Shown piece after piece: positions 6,410 through 6,667 of a DNA stretch of 6,667 nucleotides. The DNA is from Clostridia bacterium (lineage in GTDB: Bacteria > Bacillota_A > Clostridia > Peptostreptococcales > JAAYPU01). Positions within the stretch are counted from its first letter, which is position 1. Every line of letters begins with the position of its first letter. Below the pieces are notes generated by a model. That model worked only from the letters and a program-made list of their open reading frames with translations. It was not told the origin of the DNA and searched no databases. The stretch spans positions 1 to 6,667 of the forward strand of contig JAKSCF010000534.1 of assembly GCA_022360735.1 (NCBI GenBank). Direction: 5' to 3'. Made by a program: the position numbers and the translations under genes.

Positions 6410-6667
6410 TTGAAACATAAATTATCTCTTGAAAAATTTGCTGCTGATGACTTTAGTAAATACTACACATTAGTTAGTAACAAAAAAGTTATGGAAATGA
6501 TTACTCAAAGGGCAATCCCATTTGAAGAGGCCAAAAGCAAATATGAATCGCTCTTAAACAACAATCAACTGCATGAATCTTTCGGAGCATTCAAAATAAT
6601 CGATACAGAAACCAACACATTTATTGGCTATGCTAAACTGGTAGTAAAGGAAGCTAATTCCAATGAA
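6410..6667 (+). CDS. GNAT family N-acetyltransferase, 3' end cut by window edge
   Basis: The frame is open from the TTG at 6410 to the last base, giving 86 residues. A complete RimJ/RimL-type GNAT protein is about 160-190 residues, so roughly half is missing. The visible part fits the start of that group. It has a basic MKHKLSLEKF opening strand, then F-x-x-Y-Y-x-L-V-S-N-x-x-V-M followed by the helical ITQRAIPFEEAKSKY. Next come the strands FGAFKIIDTE and FIGYAKLVV, as in the central sheet of GNAT folds. The acetyl-CoA-binding loop (R/Q-x-x-G-x-G/A) should lie just past the edge and cannot be checked. Such enzymes transfer an acetyl group from acetyl-CoA to an amine on a protein, small molecule or drug. 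The substrate cannot be told from this portion. It lies 117 bases after the CGNR gene on the same strand and may be read through from it. Confidence 0.8.
   Translation, partial: MKHKLSLEKFAADDFSKYYTLVSNKKVMEMITQRAIPFEEAKSKYESLLNNNQLHESFGAFKIIDTETNTFIGYAKLVVKEANSNE

Overview
The window looks like ordinary chromosomal DNA from a low-to-moderate G+C Bacillota (Firmicutes), most likely a clostridial or Negativicutes-type anaerobe. This is an inference. It rests on strong purine-rich Shine-Dalgarno sites, A+T-rich spacers, sigma-A-like promoters, one likely TTG start, and the gene families present. No rRNA, tRNA, CRISPR array, insertion sequence or phage gene was seen.

Layout. Positions 1-963 (+) hold the C-terminal part of a two-domain chromate transporter (ChrA), cut by the left window edge. 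A 330-base A+T-rich spacer with no convincing gene follows. Positions 1294-4927 (+) hold two overlapping full-length ABC exporter half-transporters (605 and 607 aa), almost certainly a translationally coupled heterodimer. A long perfect hairpin at 5006-5041 separates them from a convergent gene at 5056-5418 (-), a cysteine-rich DUF3795-type protein. That gene is divergent from 5675-6292 (+), an ABATE/CGNR zinc-finger protein that is probably a transcription regulator. The 256-base divergent spacer holds a good sigma-A-type promoter in each direction and an 11-bp inverted repeat placed like an operator. After a spacer with several small hairpins, a GNAT acetyltransferase starts at a TTG codon (6410) and runs off the right edge.

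How the genes work together. The clearest unit is the ABC pair, which would export or flip one shared, unknown substrate. Its LSGGQWQ signatures resemble peptide and lantibiotic exporters, but no precursor peptide or modifying enzyme is visible here. The CGNR gene and the DUF3795 gene share a control region, so one inverted repeat could govern both. Nothing in the sequence links ChrA or the acetyltransferase functionally to their neighbours. I see no evidence of a new multi-gene system. The items most worth checking are the divergent control region, the mutually exclusive hairpins before the acetyltransferase, and the cargo of the orphan exporter.
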